From: Rubritalea marina DSM 17716
GTDB lineage: Bacteria; Verrucomicrobiota; Verrucomicrobiia; Verrucomicrobiales; Akkermansiaceae
Assembly (NCBI RefSeq): GCF_000378105.1
Contig: NZ_KB899250.1
Location: 124,001-188,000 of the forward strand
DNA: 64,000 nucleotides
Reading direction: 5' to 3'
Both the position numbers and the translations under genes were made by a program. Below are positions 25,556-34,948 of the stretch, in pieces. The notes beneath the pieces were generated by a model. It did no database searches and was not told where the DNA came from. It was given only the letters and a program-made list of their open reading frames with translations. Every line of letters begins with the position of its first letter. Within the stretch, counting starts at the first letter, position 1.

Positions 25556-26002
25556 TCACGCATCACGTGGCCAGAGGCGATCGAGCATAGCGCCTTGGAT
25601 TCCCTCCATTGTAGCGCGTTCATCTGCCGCTGCGTCCTCATGCCCGGAAAGATGGAGCAAGCCATGAATGATATAGAGCATCAGCTCCCGCTCCATGCTA
25701 TGGCCATACTCAGCAGCATAGCTTTTTGCAGTCTCCACACTGACCACGATCTCACCATGCGCAAAGGTGATCACGTCAGTAGCACCTGGGATATCCATGA
25801 AGTCTCGGTGCACTTGGTCAATCGTGGGGTCATCAACAATACTGACCTCCACGAGCTCTAAGTCCGGCAACACACCACCGCCATGCGACGGATTTTCCAG
25901 AGCCATCGGGAGAGCGAGCCTCCCGAGTGCTTCAAATTTCTCCAAGACGTCACCAGCAATGGCGATCACTTCTTGATTGTTGTATACCTCAAGCATCCCC
26001 AT
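25556..26002 (-). CDS. ybeY: Endoribonuclease YbeY
   Basis: The product has 148 residues. The Zn-binding signature H-G-x-L-H-L-x-G-H-x-x-x-A (HGLLHLSGHEDAAA) is present at about residues 111-123. DVITFAHGEIVVSVETA matches the upstream conserved strand. YbeY acts in 16S rRNA 3' maturation and ribosome quality control. Its start overlaps the end of the 7TM-HD gene by 14 bases, and this pair is conserved in many bacteria. Confidence 0.93.
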   Translation of the reverse strand: MGMLEVYNNQEVIAIAGDVLEKFEALGRLALPMALENPSHGGGVLPDLELVEVSIVDDPTIDQVHRDFMDIPGATDVITFAHGEIVVSVETAKSYAAEYGHSMERELMLYIIHGLLHLSGHEDAAADERATMEGIQGAMLDRLWPRDA

Positions 26003-27659
26003 CGTCAGCTTTCACCAATTGGCGTTCAGACATCTTAGCCACTGACTCGGGGCGGTCTTCCACGCGCAACTGCAAGCTCGATGGACGGCCAGCAGCGCGG
26101 CGCTCAGCATCGTTCTTTCGGTCTTCCTCTTTCGGATAATCAATGCGTGAATGCAGCATATTGCGCAGCGTCTTACTAAAGCTTCCTCGCACCAGCTGGA
26201 GTTCACGCAATGTGAGGCCACAGTCGTCAAGCTGCCCTTCAGCGATTCGCTTGTTGATGATGTCATCGACGAGTGAAGAAATCTTTGCTGGAGTCGGTTT
26301 TTTCAAACTACGGGAAGCACTCTCGACACTGTCGGCCAGGCTGATGATCCCGCTCTCAGGAGTGCGGGGGCGCGGGCCCGGGTAGCGGAAGTTTTCCTCA
26401 TTCACATCCGGAAGGTCCTCCATGTTCTCTAAGCCTTGACCAGCTTTTGATTCGGCCATTTTTCGAGCTTCACGTGCCTTGTGGTAGAAATAATAGACAA
26501 GGGAATCACCATGGTGTTCACGGATCACATCCACGATCATTGGGTTGAGCTTGTGCTTCACCGCCAAATCGACCCCATCTTTCACGTGGGCAATGATGAT
26601 CAATGCTGACATACTCGGCGTGAGCGCATCATGCGGATTCACATCACCCTGGTTCTCAATAAAGTACGTGGGCTTCTTCAACTTACCAATATCGTGAAAA
26701 TAAGCGCAAACACGGCACTGCGTGGCATTGGCCCCCACTTCTTCAGCAGCAGTTTCAGCCAATGACGCCACAATCAAGCTGTGATGAAATGTCCCGGGAG
26801 CCTCAAGCTGCATACGACGCAGCAATCGATGGTTCAAATCACTCATCTCCAACCAACTAATATTGGTGGTGATTCCAAATAAAGACTCAATGATTGGTAA
26901 AATCCCCCCCACGACCATCGTCACAAACATCGACACCCCAATCACAGCCAGAGTCTTCAAGCCAAACTCTCGGAACAACACAGAATCGCCTGGAATGAGA
27001 ACCAACTCAAACATCACCGAAAGCAACAAGACTCCAATGCCCGCGTAGAAACCTGCACGTAAAATGTCGCTGCGGCGGCGCACTTGCTTCGTCAGCATCA
27101 CCACCGTGAGGCCAGCAATCAAGCTCAACACCATGTATTGCAAACGGAAATCAACAGGCACTAGGGTGGCCCCCAGCAATGTCACCACGTAGCTGGTATA
27201 CATTCCACTCAGACGCCCCAACAACACCGTGTTGGTAAGAGGAGCAATGAGGAATGGTACCAAGAGCAACGAATAACTCGGATCTAGCTTCATGGCCTCC
27301 ACCACGAAACTGACAGCGTGGATCAAGCTGAGCTGGACCGCCATACTGCCGAAAAGCAAGATCGCTCGGCTGTTCTTCACCTTGTGCTGATGCTGCACAT
27401 CAAAGATGACGATCAAGCCGATCACTAAGAAGGTAGCCACAAAAATGGCGTTAGACGAAGCAATGTGCCCCAAGACACTGCTGCTGTAGACCAAAAAGGA
27501 CACAAGAACAATGAACAAGGTATAAATGAGCACCCGGAAAAAGGGGCTGCGCTCCATCGACCCCGCCATCTGGCGTTCACCTGGCGTCCTGCGTTTCTTC
27601 CCAGAAGACAACCCCTTCAAGGCAAGTTGCCTACGCTTAATTAAATCAAAAAATCCCAA
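25989..27659 (-). CDS. 7TM-HD (PgpH-like) HDIG-domain membrane protein
   Basis: The product has 556 residues. Seven or eight helices span about residues 40-260. An HD phosphohydrolase domain follows: HHSLIVASLAETAAEE, then CAYFHDIGKLKKPTYFIEN, and the late motif IIREHHGDSLVYYFYH (partly quoted). The HD and H-x-D metal residues are present. PgpH-type enzymes hydrolyse c-di-AMP. The extracellular 7TMR-HDED domain typical of PgpH is absent or short, so this is a compact form. It precedes and overlaps ybeY. Confidence 0.88.
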   Translation of the reverse strand: MGFFDLIKRRQLALKGLSSGKKRRTPGERQMAGSMERSPFFRVLIYTLFIVLVSFLVYSSSVLGHIASSNAIFVATFLVIGLIVIFDVQHQHKVKNSRAILLFGSMAVQLSLIHAVSFVVEAMKLDPSYSLLLVPFLIAPLTNTVLLGRLSGMYTSYVVTLLGATLVPVDFRLQYMVLSLIAGLTVVMLTKQVRRRSDILRAGFYAGIGVLLLSVMFELVLIPGDSVLFREFGLKTLAVIGVSMFVTMVVGGILPIIESLFGITTNISWLEMSDLNHRLLRRMQLEAPGTFHHSLIVASLAETAAEEVGANATQCRVCAYFHDIGKLKKPTYFIENQGDVNPHDALTPSMSALIIIAHVKDGVDLAVKHKLNPMIVDVIREHHGDSLVYYFYHKAREARKMAESKAGQGLENMEDLPDVNEENFRYPGPRPRTPESGIISLADSVESASRSLKKPTPAKISSLVDDIINKRIAEGQLDDCGLTLRELQLVRGSFSKTLRNMLHSRIDYPKEEDRKNDAERRAAGRPSSLQLRVEDRPESVAKMSERQLVKADDGDA

Positions 27660-28274
27660 AATGCTGTCGTTGAATTATCGCATTGGTGGGGTACCCCCGG
27701 AGGCCAACGCTGAGTCCGAATGTGTATACCGCTCAGCCAAACTAATCAACTAACAAATCAGTCACAAACCACAGCTTGCGCCACATGATTCTTGCACAAG
27801 CGCCACGTTTAAAATCACTATTTCAGCCAAGGTCAAGCTTCCCCCATGGCAGTCTAAGCCACACGTTCTGGCTGGCTATGACGCCTCAGCTGGTGCGACT
27901 AAGTGCCACCATTTCACCCGAATTGGGCACATCGCCGCATCAAGATGGCCCCCTCATGCCGGAGGATGAAAAAGATCTATCGCATCAATGCCTGACAAAA
28001 ATAGCCCTTTCACCAAGGAAATTCTCTTCCCTGATTGTCAATACCGCCGCAGCCTGGCAGGCCCAGCTTGAATCAGCCGAAAAATGCTTTAACAATCCTA
28101 ATCATTTTCTTATCTTGGGGCGGCGGACCAGCGTCTAGAGCATCCACTTCATCCGTGAGATCGCGTCAGCTGCAATTTTTTTCGAACACAATCTTGAAAA
28201 TTGTGACTACTGAGTCTCTGATCCATTTAGTGACTCGCTGCTGAAATGATGAAGCAGCCAACTAGCTTCTACTC
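27660..28274. other. 615-bp region without a supportable gene
   Basis: Divergent gene starts flank this region (7TM-HD minus, outer-membrane protein plus). A frame of 120 codons at 27776-28138 has no recognisable domain and an odd composition, so I do not call it. Promoters for both flanking genes must be here. I saw no tRNA or strong repeat. Confidence 0.45.
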
Positions 28275-29186
28275 ATGCCGCGGATCATACATTATCTCCT
28301 CAGTTTCTTTTTAACGGCAACGATGCTCCACGCCCAAGAGCTTACGCCACGTCGCTGGAGCCACCTCCCAATCGACACCAACTTTGCCGGGACCGCCTAC
28401 GTCTACACCGACGCAGACATCTTCATTGATCCAGTTCTCCAAGTGGAAGACCTTCAAGCTGATATTCACACCCTCGCCTTCCGCTACATTCGAAGCCTCG
28501 AATTCCTAGGGACGACCTCGCGCTTCGAGATCGGCCAAGCGGTGCAAGATGGCACATGGCAGGGCCTGCTGCAAGGAGAGCCAGCCAGCACCACGCGTCG
28601 TGGCCTTACCGACACGGTGATGCGCTTTTCCTCGATCCTTTATGGAGCCCCGCCACTGAAAGGCAAAGCATTCAAAGAATACCGCCAACAAGCCTTTGAG
28701 CAAGAGACACTCATCGGGGCAGCACTGATCGTCCAGCTTCCCACTGGCGACTACAGTGCTGAGCAATTGATCAACATCGGCAGCAACCGCTTCACCTTCC
28801 GCCCTCAGTTCGGGGTGATTCACCAACGCCGCAAATGGACCTATGAGCTCTCCACTTCAGCTTGGATCTATTCGGATAATGACAAATTCTGGCAAGGTAC
28901 CAAACGCCAGCAGGATCCCTTCTACACCCTCCAAGGGCACGTCATTTACACCCACCGACCGGGCGTTTGGTGTAGCGCCAGCACCGGCTATGGGGTCGGT
29001 GGACAGAACCGCATCGACGGCATTCACAAAGCTGACTCAGGAGAGAACTTTGCCTTCTCACTCGCCGCTGGCTACTCACTCACCAAGCGACTCGGCCTCA
29101 CTCTGAGCTACACCGGAACCCGCACCCAAACCGAGAAGAGCTTCGATAGTAACAACTATGCTCTCGCCTTATCTTGGCTTTGGTAA
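28275..29186 (+). CDS. Outer-membrane beta-barrel protein (MetA-pathway-like transporter family)
   Basis: The product has 303 residues with a signal peptide (LLSFFLTATMLHAQ, cleavage after HAQ). Alternating strands and aromatic girdle residues continue to a terminal Trp (ALALSWLW), as in outer-membrane barrels. Segments such as GAALIVQLPTGDYS, NIGSNRFTFRPQFGVIHQ and KRLGLTLSYTGTRTQT resemble the phenol-degradation MetA-like family. The substrate is unknown. An inner-membrane permease follows 15 bases later and is probably co-transcribed. Confidence 0.75.
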   Translation: MPRIIHYLLSFFLTATMLHAQELTPRRWSHLPIDTNFAGTAYVYTDADIFIDPVLQVEDLQADIHTLAFRYIRSLEFLGTTSRFEIGQAVQDGTWQGLLQGEPASTTRRGLTDTVMRFSSILYGAPPLKGKAFKEYRQQAFEQETLIGAALIVQLPTGDYSAEQLINIGSNRFTFRPQFGVIHQRRKWTYELSTSAWIYSDNDKFWQGTKRQQDPFYTLQGHVIYTHRPGVWCSASTGYGVGGQNRIDGIHKADSGENFAFSLAAGYSLTKRLGLTLSYTGTRTQTEKSFDSNNYALALSWLW

Positions 29187-29201
29187 GCCCCCCCCGTATC
29201 C

Positions 29202-30407
29202 ATGATCAATCTCATCATCATCGTCGTGGCATTAGGTTTAGGCTCGTACCTGTCCTTCTCACCAACGCTACGACGCTCAAGCAAGTGGCAAGCACTGGTC
29301 ACCCCCTTGGCCTCGATTATGGGGAGCGGCTTCCTCGTCAGCGCCCCGCTACTCGGAGGGCTCGTAGGCAATCGTGCCCTGCTCTGCATGGCCGTGCTCT
29401 TGTTGCTAGCGTATGCTGTGGGTTCCGCTGTGCGCTTCAACATCCGGCATTTCGAACCAGTAGAAAACGAACGGGGACCCGCGCAATCAATTGCCTTTGT
29501 CTCACGCATCGTCCTCGCTGGCGCATACTTTGTCTCGGTGAGCTACTACCTCCAGCTGCTCGCCGCGTTTGTCGGTCAGGCGCTGGGTATCACCGATCCT
29601 CACACTACCAACCTCTTCACCACCGCCTTGCTCCTCCTCATTGGCGGCATTGGCATGTGGCGAGGTCTCGGCATGCTAGAGTTTTTAGAAAAATACGCGG
29701 TCAGCCTAAACCTCGGCATGATCGCCTCCTTGCTGGTCGCCCTCGGCATCTATAACATCGAACTCTTAGGTGAAGGGAAATGGCAGCTTGCCAACATCTC
29801 ATCAGTGATCGACTTCCATGACATGCGTGTGCTGCTAGGGCTACTCATCGTGGTCCAAGGCTTTGAGACTTCACGCTACCTTGGTGAAGCGCACTCCGCT
29901 GATGAACGAATCCAGACCATGCGCTGGGCCCAGCTGCTCTCATCGTGCATTTATCTCATTTTCATCGGGCTTGCTACGGTACTCTTCCATGAAGGCTTAG
30001 GCTCGGATGTCACTGCCATCACCGAGTTGATCCGGCCAGTGGCACTCCTCCTACCCATCCTGATTGCCATCGCCGCTGTGGGCAGCCAGTTCAGTGCCGC
30101 TGTGGCAGACAACGAGGGAGCCGGTGGACTCATTCGCGACATCAGCCGCAAGAAAATCTCTCCCCGTTTCGCCTACGCACTGATTCTTGTTATCACAGTT
30201 GTCCTGACCTGGGCCACCGATGTGAATAGCATCATCGCCGTCGCCTCTCGTGCCTTTGCCCTCTTTTACATGCTTCAGTGTGTCGTTGCCTTACTCATGG
30301 CCAAACAACTGCCACAGCTTAAAAGCCGCGGCCTGCAAATGACTCTCTTCGCCGGCCTAACACTAGCGTGCCTGCTAGTCTTCATTCTCGGCATTTCTTC
30401 AGAGTAA
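29202..30407 (+). CDS. Multi-pass membrane transporter, APC-like
   Basis: The product has 401 residues with about eleven helices. The GSGFLVSAPLLGGLVGNRALL segment near the N-terminus (partly quoted) resembles the broken helix 1 of amino acid/polyamine/cation permeases. VVQGFETSRYLGEAH matches the helix-6 region of this fold (GFE). Later helices contain IAAVGSQFSAAVADNEGAGG. I infer an APC-superfamily carrier of unknown substrate. It is paired with an outer-membrane barrel gene upstream, which suggests an uptake pair. Confidence 0.65.
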   Translation: MINLIIIVVALGLGSYLSFSPTLRRSSKWQALVTPLASIMGSGFLVSAPLLGGLVGNRALLCMAVLLLLAYAVGSAVRFNIRHFEPVENERGPAQSIAFVSRIVLAGAYFVSVSYYLQLLAAFVGQALGITDPHTTNLFTTALLLLIGGIGMWRGLGMLEFLEKYAVSLNLGMIASLLVALGIYNIELLGEGKWQLANISSVIDFHDMRVLLGLLIVVQGFETSRYLGEAHSADERIQTMRWAQLLSSCIYLIFIGLATVLFHEGLGSDVTAITELIRPVALLLPILIAIAAVGSQFSAAVADNEGAGGLIRDISRKKISPRFAYALILVITVVLTWATDVNSIIAVASRAFALFYMLQCVVALLMAKQLPQLKSRGLQMTLFAGLTLACLLVFILGISSE

Positions 30408-30432
30408 CAGCCTCACCAAGAAGGGGTAGAAC

Positions 30433-30804
30433 TCATACATTCTGAAACATTCTAAGCTTCAAGGATAGATAGATCGCCCCCAACATGATGACACACTCAA
30501 CGAGCAGCGAAAGCGCCGCCTGTGACGATAGAATGAGCTCCATAGTACTAGGGAATTGTGCCTGACCATGAAAGATCAGCTGATAGCACAAATACATCAC
30601 ACTCGTCTGCAATAGATAGACGATAACACATGCTACTAGCCTTCTATCTGCAGAGACACTCGCCGTCACAAAATACACCAAAAAGCTGATCAAATACGTC
30701 CAATGATCCAAAGATAACGCATACCACTGGGCCAAGATCGTCTGTAGTGAAACGAGCAATAGGCCAAGCAATAAGCCCAGTATAATGGCTGACGGGAGTC
30801 TCAT
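30433..30804 (-). CDS. Small four-helix membrane protein, unidentified
   Basis: About 123 residues from ATG 30804 (MRLPSAIILGLLLG); a longer start at 30849 is possible. Four hydrophobic helices fill the whole length, and the loops are short. No motif was recognised. It lies between the APC-like permease (convergent) and the nitrate reductase gene (same strand, 128 bases upstream), and could be a late member of that operon. Confidence 0.5.
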   Translation of the reverse strand: MRLPSAIILGLLLGLLLVSLQTILAQWYALSLDHWTYLISFLVYFVTASVSADRRLVACVIVYLLQTSVMYLCYQLIFHGQAQFPSTMELILSSQAALSLLVECVIMLGAIYLSLKLRMFQNV

Positions 30805-30931
30805 AGCTATATGTAGATCTATAATGTTAGATCTAACAAATACTACCACATTTCACCATGATCGCTATCCGATAAACATACTAGTTGCTAGAGACTAACA
30901 ACGAATCCGTAATGGAGGATCAGTGAGCCCT

Positions 30932-33154
30932 TCAATCTACGGTGATATTGACAGCACAGAACTTATAGCTTGGCTGGCGTGAGTACGGATCAAAGGAGGC
31001 GATGGTTAGCTTATTTGCCTTGGCATAATGCATTGGCATAAACAACTGGCCTGGATAAACACTAGGGGTGACGCTCGCTGTCACCTCCACAGTAGAACGG
31101 CGGGAAACGATCTTGATCTTACTATTCGGCCTGATTCCTAGTCCTTTGGCATCGTCAGGGTGGATCTCAACGTAGATCTCTGCTGGGTGTAGCTTGCGCA
31201 GCACCTCAGACTTGATGGTGCGGCTCTGGGTATGCCATTGGGCGGAGCTTCCACGCCCAGTGAGAAGAACGTATGGGAATTCCTCATCGGTATCTTCCAA
31301 GACCGGCGTAGCGTCGCCGAAGACAAATTTAGCCTTTTGATCTGGATGGTAGAATTTGCCGTCTTCAAAAAGGCGACGCTGATTGTCACGGGAGAGTGCC
31401 GGCACATCCTCCGCACGGCACGGCCATTGGATGCCTCCGAATTCGTCCACCATCTGATAACTCGAAATGCCTGTCATATCGCACGCTTGTCCTGCACTGA
31501 GCTCGGTAAGCATCTTGAACACGGCCTCTGGGCTACTCCACTTGGCGAAACGCTCACTCACCCCCCAATAATGGGCAATCAAACGGAAAATATTGAAGTC
31601 GGAGAGTGCCTGACCAGGTGCTTCTGCCACCTTCTTCACCAAGCCTACTCTGCGCTCGGAATTGATAAACACCCCATCTTTTTCAGCCCAGCCCGCAGCA
31701 GGTAACACAAGATCTGCTTGTTGAGCAGTTTCGGTGCTACTGTACATGTCTTGCACGACGAGGAAATCGAGCTTCTCCATCGCCTCGCTGTACTTGTCCT
31801 GCTGGATCCAGGAATGCGATCCATTCGTCGCGAGAACCCAGAGACCTTTAATCTTTCCGGCATGAATTCCATCGACAATTTGATCGTAGGTCCAGCCCAG
31901 CTCTTTGGTGATGTTTTCAGCACCCACCCCGGTGATGGCGCCCACCTTTTCACGATGGGCCTCATTGGCAAAATCGTGGCCACCTAGAAGGTTGGTAGTG
32001 TTGGAAAAAAGGCGCGATCCCATGGCGTTACACTGGCCGGTGATCGAGTTGGCCCCTGTGCCTGGGCGACCAATGTTGGCTGTCATCAACGCGAGGTTGA
32101 TGATCGCTTGTGCAGTACGCACCCCTTCGTGGCTCTGGTTGACTCCCATGGTCCACCAGAATGAGACGCGCTCACCCTTATGGATTGTTTCTGCAAGCTT
32201 GAGCATCTGCTCAGGACTGATGCCCGATTGTTGCTGCACAAATTCTGGGGTAAAGCTAGCCACATGGGTTTCAAACTCTGCAAAGCCATTGCAATGTTCA
32301 GCAATGAAACCACGGTCTACCCATCCTTGATCGATTAGAACTTTAGCCAATCCGTAAAAGAAACTGAGATCCGACTTGGGCAAAATCGGGTAGTGTTGCG
32401 TGCCTGCCACTGCGGTCTCGGTACGGCGTGGATCGATCACCACGATCTCAGGGTTGTGCTTGTTGCGCTCAATGCGCTGCCACATGATCGGGTGTGCAAT
32501 ACATAGGTTCGAACCGACTAGAATGATCACATCGGATTCTTCAAAATCTTGGTAAGTGTATGGAGGTGCGTCAAAGCCGAAGCTTTGCTTGTAGGACACC
32601 ACAGATGTCGCCATGCATTGGCGTGTGTTGCCGTCGCCGTGTTTGATCCCCATGCCGAACTTACTCAAGGCCCCGAGGAATGCCATTTCTTCGGCCACAA
32701 TCTGTCCAGTACTGATGAAGGCTACCGATTCCTCTCCATGCTCAGCTTGAATCTCTTTAAAGCGCCCACAAAAAGTCTCCATTGCCTCCTCCCAGCTCAC
32801 AGCTTCGAGCTCACCACCACGTTGCTTACGCAGCATGGGAGTGGTCGCACGGTCATCTGACTCCAACGGCGTCAAGGCCTCCCAACCTTTAGGACACGCC
32901 ATCCCTAAGTTGACAGGGTAATTGGTGGAAGGAGTGAGTGACACAGCCTTGCCATCTTTGAGGTGGACATTCAAACCACAACCCGTGGAACAAAAGCCAC
33001 AAACTAAGTTGGTGGTGGCGTCTGGCTTCACGCTAGTGGGCACCTGACCTAGCCCAAACTTTCCAGGACTACGCAGCAACTCAGCCGTCTTTGGGCCTTT
33101 CCATTGACGGATCGGCGGCAGCGACTGAGCGAGTTTTTTTGCGAGTGTTTTCAT
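30932..33154 (-). CDS. nasA: Assimilatory nitrate reductase, molybdopterin catalytic subunit
   Basis: The product has 740 residues of the DMSO reductase/Nap-Nas superfamily. An N-terminal [4Fe-4S] site is made by Cys52, Cys55, Cys59 and Cys87 (CGFCSTGCG ... ACPKGW). Cys180 in [15 protein letters not shown] is the probable Mo ligand. The C-terminal molybdopterin dinucleotide-binding domain contains [17 protein letters not shown] and [13 protein letters not shown]. Length fits cytoplasmic NarB/NasA types, and no Tat signal was seen. It is the last large gene of the minus-strand nitrate cluster. The electron donor may be the Fe-S protein directly upstream. Confidence 0.9.
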   Translation of the reverse strand: MKTLAKKLAQSLPPIRQWKGPKTAELLRSPGKFGLGQVPTSVKPDATTNLVCGFCSTGCGLNVHLKDGKAVSLTPSTNYPVNLGMACPKGWEALTPLESDDRATTPMLRKQRGGELEAVSWEEAMETFCGRFKEIQAEHGEESVAFISTGQIVAEEMAFLGALSKFGMGIKHGDGNTRQCMATSVVSYKQSFGFDAPPYTYQDFEESDVIILVGSNLCIAHPIMWQRIERNKHNPEIVVIDPRRTETAVAGTQHYPILPKSDLSFFYGLAKVLIDQGWVDRGFIAEHCNGFAEFETHVASFTPEFVQQQSGISPEQMLKLAETIHKGERVSFWWTMGVNQSHEGVRTAQAIINLALMTANIGRPGTGANSITGQCNAMGSRLFSNTTNLLGGHDFANEAHREKVGAITGVGAENITKELGWTYDQIVDGIHAGKIKGLWVLATNGSHSWIQQDKYSEAMEKLDFLVVQDMYSSTETAQQADLVLPAAGWAEKDGVFINSERRVGLVKKVAEAPGQALSDFNIFRLIAHYWGVSERFAKWSSPEAVFKMLTELSAGQACDMTGISSYQMVDEFGGIQWPCRAEDVPALSRDNQRRLFEDGKFYHPDQKAKFVFGDATPVLEDTDEEFPYVLLTGRGSSAQWHTQSRTIKSEVLRKLHPAEIYVEIHPDDAKGLGIRPNSKIKIVSRRSTVEVTASVTPSVYPGQLFMPMHYAKANKLTIASFDPYSRQPSYKFCAVNITVD

Positions 33155-33157
33155 GGA

Positions 33158-34894
33158 TTAATGGGCTTGAATTCTGGAAAGCTCACCAGGCATCTTCAGT
33201 GTCACCACAGCCTGGAAGAAAATACAACGTTCGAGGAGTTCGCCAAGGATCACCGCAGGAAGGATCAAGGCCCCAAGAGCGGGCACGAGTGTTGCAAACA
33301 TTGCAGCCACTGCAGCCACTGCGAAGGCGGCCCATCGGATGCTTAGTGTCTTGCGCAGGGAGTATAGTTGGATCATGCCGCTCTTCTTGGAGAAGCTCCA
33401 AGCATCCTCTCGCGCCGGCAGGATCAGACTAGCTTCAACGACCGCTTTAAATAAGATAGAGACGAGCATCCCCACGGACAACCACGCACTCACAGTCCCC
33501 ACAGAAACTAGCTCAGAAAAGGATAACACCGCAAAGGCTCCAACCAGCGAAGACCCAACAAAACGACCGAGTGTCTTCCACATACTCCAGAACTCACGCT
33601 TCGTGTCCACATAAACCATCACTGAGCAAAAGACCGACACAAGGCCGAGGAAAAAGGCCATTGCCCCAGCTCCTAGGGTGAGCCACTGAGGAACTTCAAA
33701 CACCAAAGCCTCAGGTAAAAGCCCACTGACTGCAGGGTACTAGATCAAGGCGGCATACACCATCAACGCGGGCATCCAAGCCCCAAAGAGCACCACCTCG
33801 CGGCTGAGCCATGAAGTCTTGAGGCCTAGAAATACCCTCCAGGCACCCAGCGGGCTGCCTAAGTGGAGCAGGCTGGCGACCAAGCCAACCTTCCCTAAAA
33901 CCACTGCCGCTGTGATCGCGACAAGCGATGTCGTACTGGAGCTATAGAGGTCAAAGGCTCTCGCTAGCAGATCAATGCCGCTGGCCCCTACAGCCACCTG
34001 AGTCAGCACCAACATCCACACCAAAGGTACGTGGTTGTGTGATGGAGTCAGATCATTCTCATCCGCAGCCTCCATGGACTTGCTGAGATCGCGTTTGCTT
34101 CGGAAATTAGTAGTTGGCAAGGTGTAATCAGAGCGGAACGCACCCGCCACCATAGAGCCACCCTCAAGTGACTTCTGACGTGATTCCTCGATATTCACCA
34201 ACTGAATAGATATTGCACCATTCGGGCAGGACTGGACACAAGCAGGAGCTTCCCCCTCGGCGAGGCGCTCGTGACACATGTCGCACTTGCGTACGATCCC
34301 AAGCGCGTCGTCATACTTGGGTACATCATAGGGGCACTTCAAAGAGCAATACTGGCAACCGATGCATTGATCATCGAGATGCTTTACCACACCAGTATCT
34401 TCGAGCTTTTCATAAGCACCTACTGGGCAACCACTCAAGCAACCAGGATCGATGCAATGGTGACATGCTGAGGTAACCGTCTGCTGCTGTGGTTCGTTAT
34501 CCACCACCCCGCGGATGGTGCCGATGTCACGCCATGATTCTTTCTCTTTGAGTCCATTGAGGCTGTGGCAAGCGACAACACAAGCCTTGCAGCCGGTGCA
34601 CTTGTCCATGTCCACTTCAAAGGCGTATTGCTCACCTGTCGATGGCTTACGAATGGGGATAAGATCTTTGTAGTAGCGCGCCTGAATCGGCGAAACAGCG
34701 TCGGAATGCTTTTGACTAAAACGCTCAATAGCGGTGAGCGAGCGCTGCTCTTCGAGCAGGGCATCCACCAGGGTGCGCTCAGAAGTAGCGGCACGCTCTA
34801 GCTCTAGAGCATCCACCTTTTCCTCCTCCTTCACTCCTGATGGCATCAACGTCATACCCTGTAAAAAGCACATTGTGTGCCATGGGAGCCGCAT
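33158..34894 (-). pseudogene. Fe-S (DmsB/NrfC-like)-DmsC membrane anchor fusion interrupted by one in-frame TAG
   Basis: One frame of 578 codons is broken only by TAG at 33740-33742 (before it YAALI, after it YPAVSGLLPE). The first part, 384 residues, has four 4Fe-4S cysteine clusters: CTGCKACVVAC, CHHCIDPGCLSGCP, CIGCQYCSLKCP and CDMC...CVQSCP. It then enters DmsC-type helices (LGSPLGAWRVFLGLKTSWLS). The second part, 182 residues, continues the DmsC helices. The fusion itself is seen; that it is one gene is inferred from the unbroken frame. The break could be a real mutation, a sequencing error or amber read-through. The Fe-S part could still act as an electron donor to the reductase 3 bases downstream. 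Confidence 0.75.
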
Positions 34895-34948
34895 TCACCA
34901 TGAGTGAAAATCACAGAAGACCATGAATCAAAATCATCCAACCGCACC

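Noticed and set aside
27776-28138. 120-codon open frame in the gap before the outer-membrane protein gene
   Set aside because: No recognisable domain, odd composition and no support from neighbours.
33740-33742. TAG as pyrrolysine codon
   Set aside because: Pyrrolysine is mainly known from methylamine enzymes in archaea and a few anaerobes. Nothing here suggests its machinery. A mutation or error is more likely.
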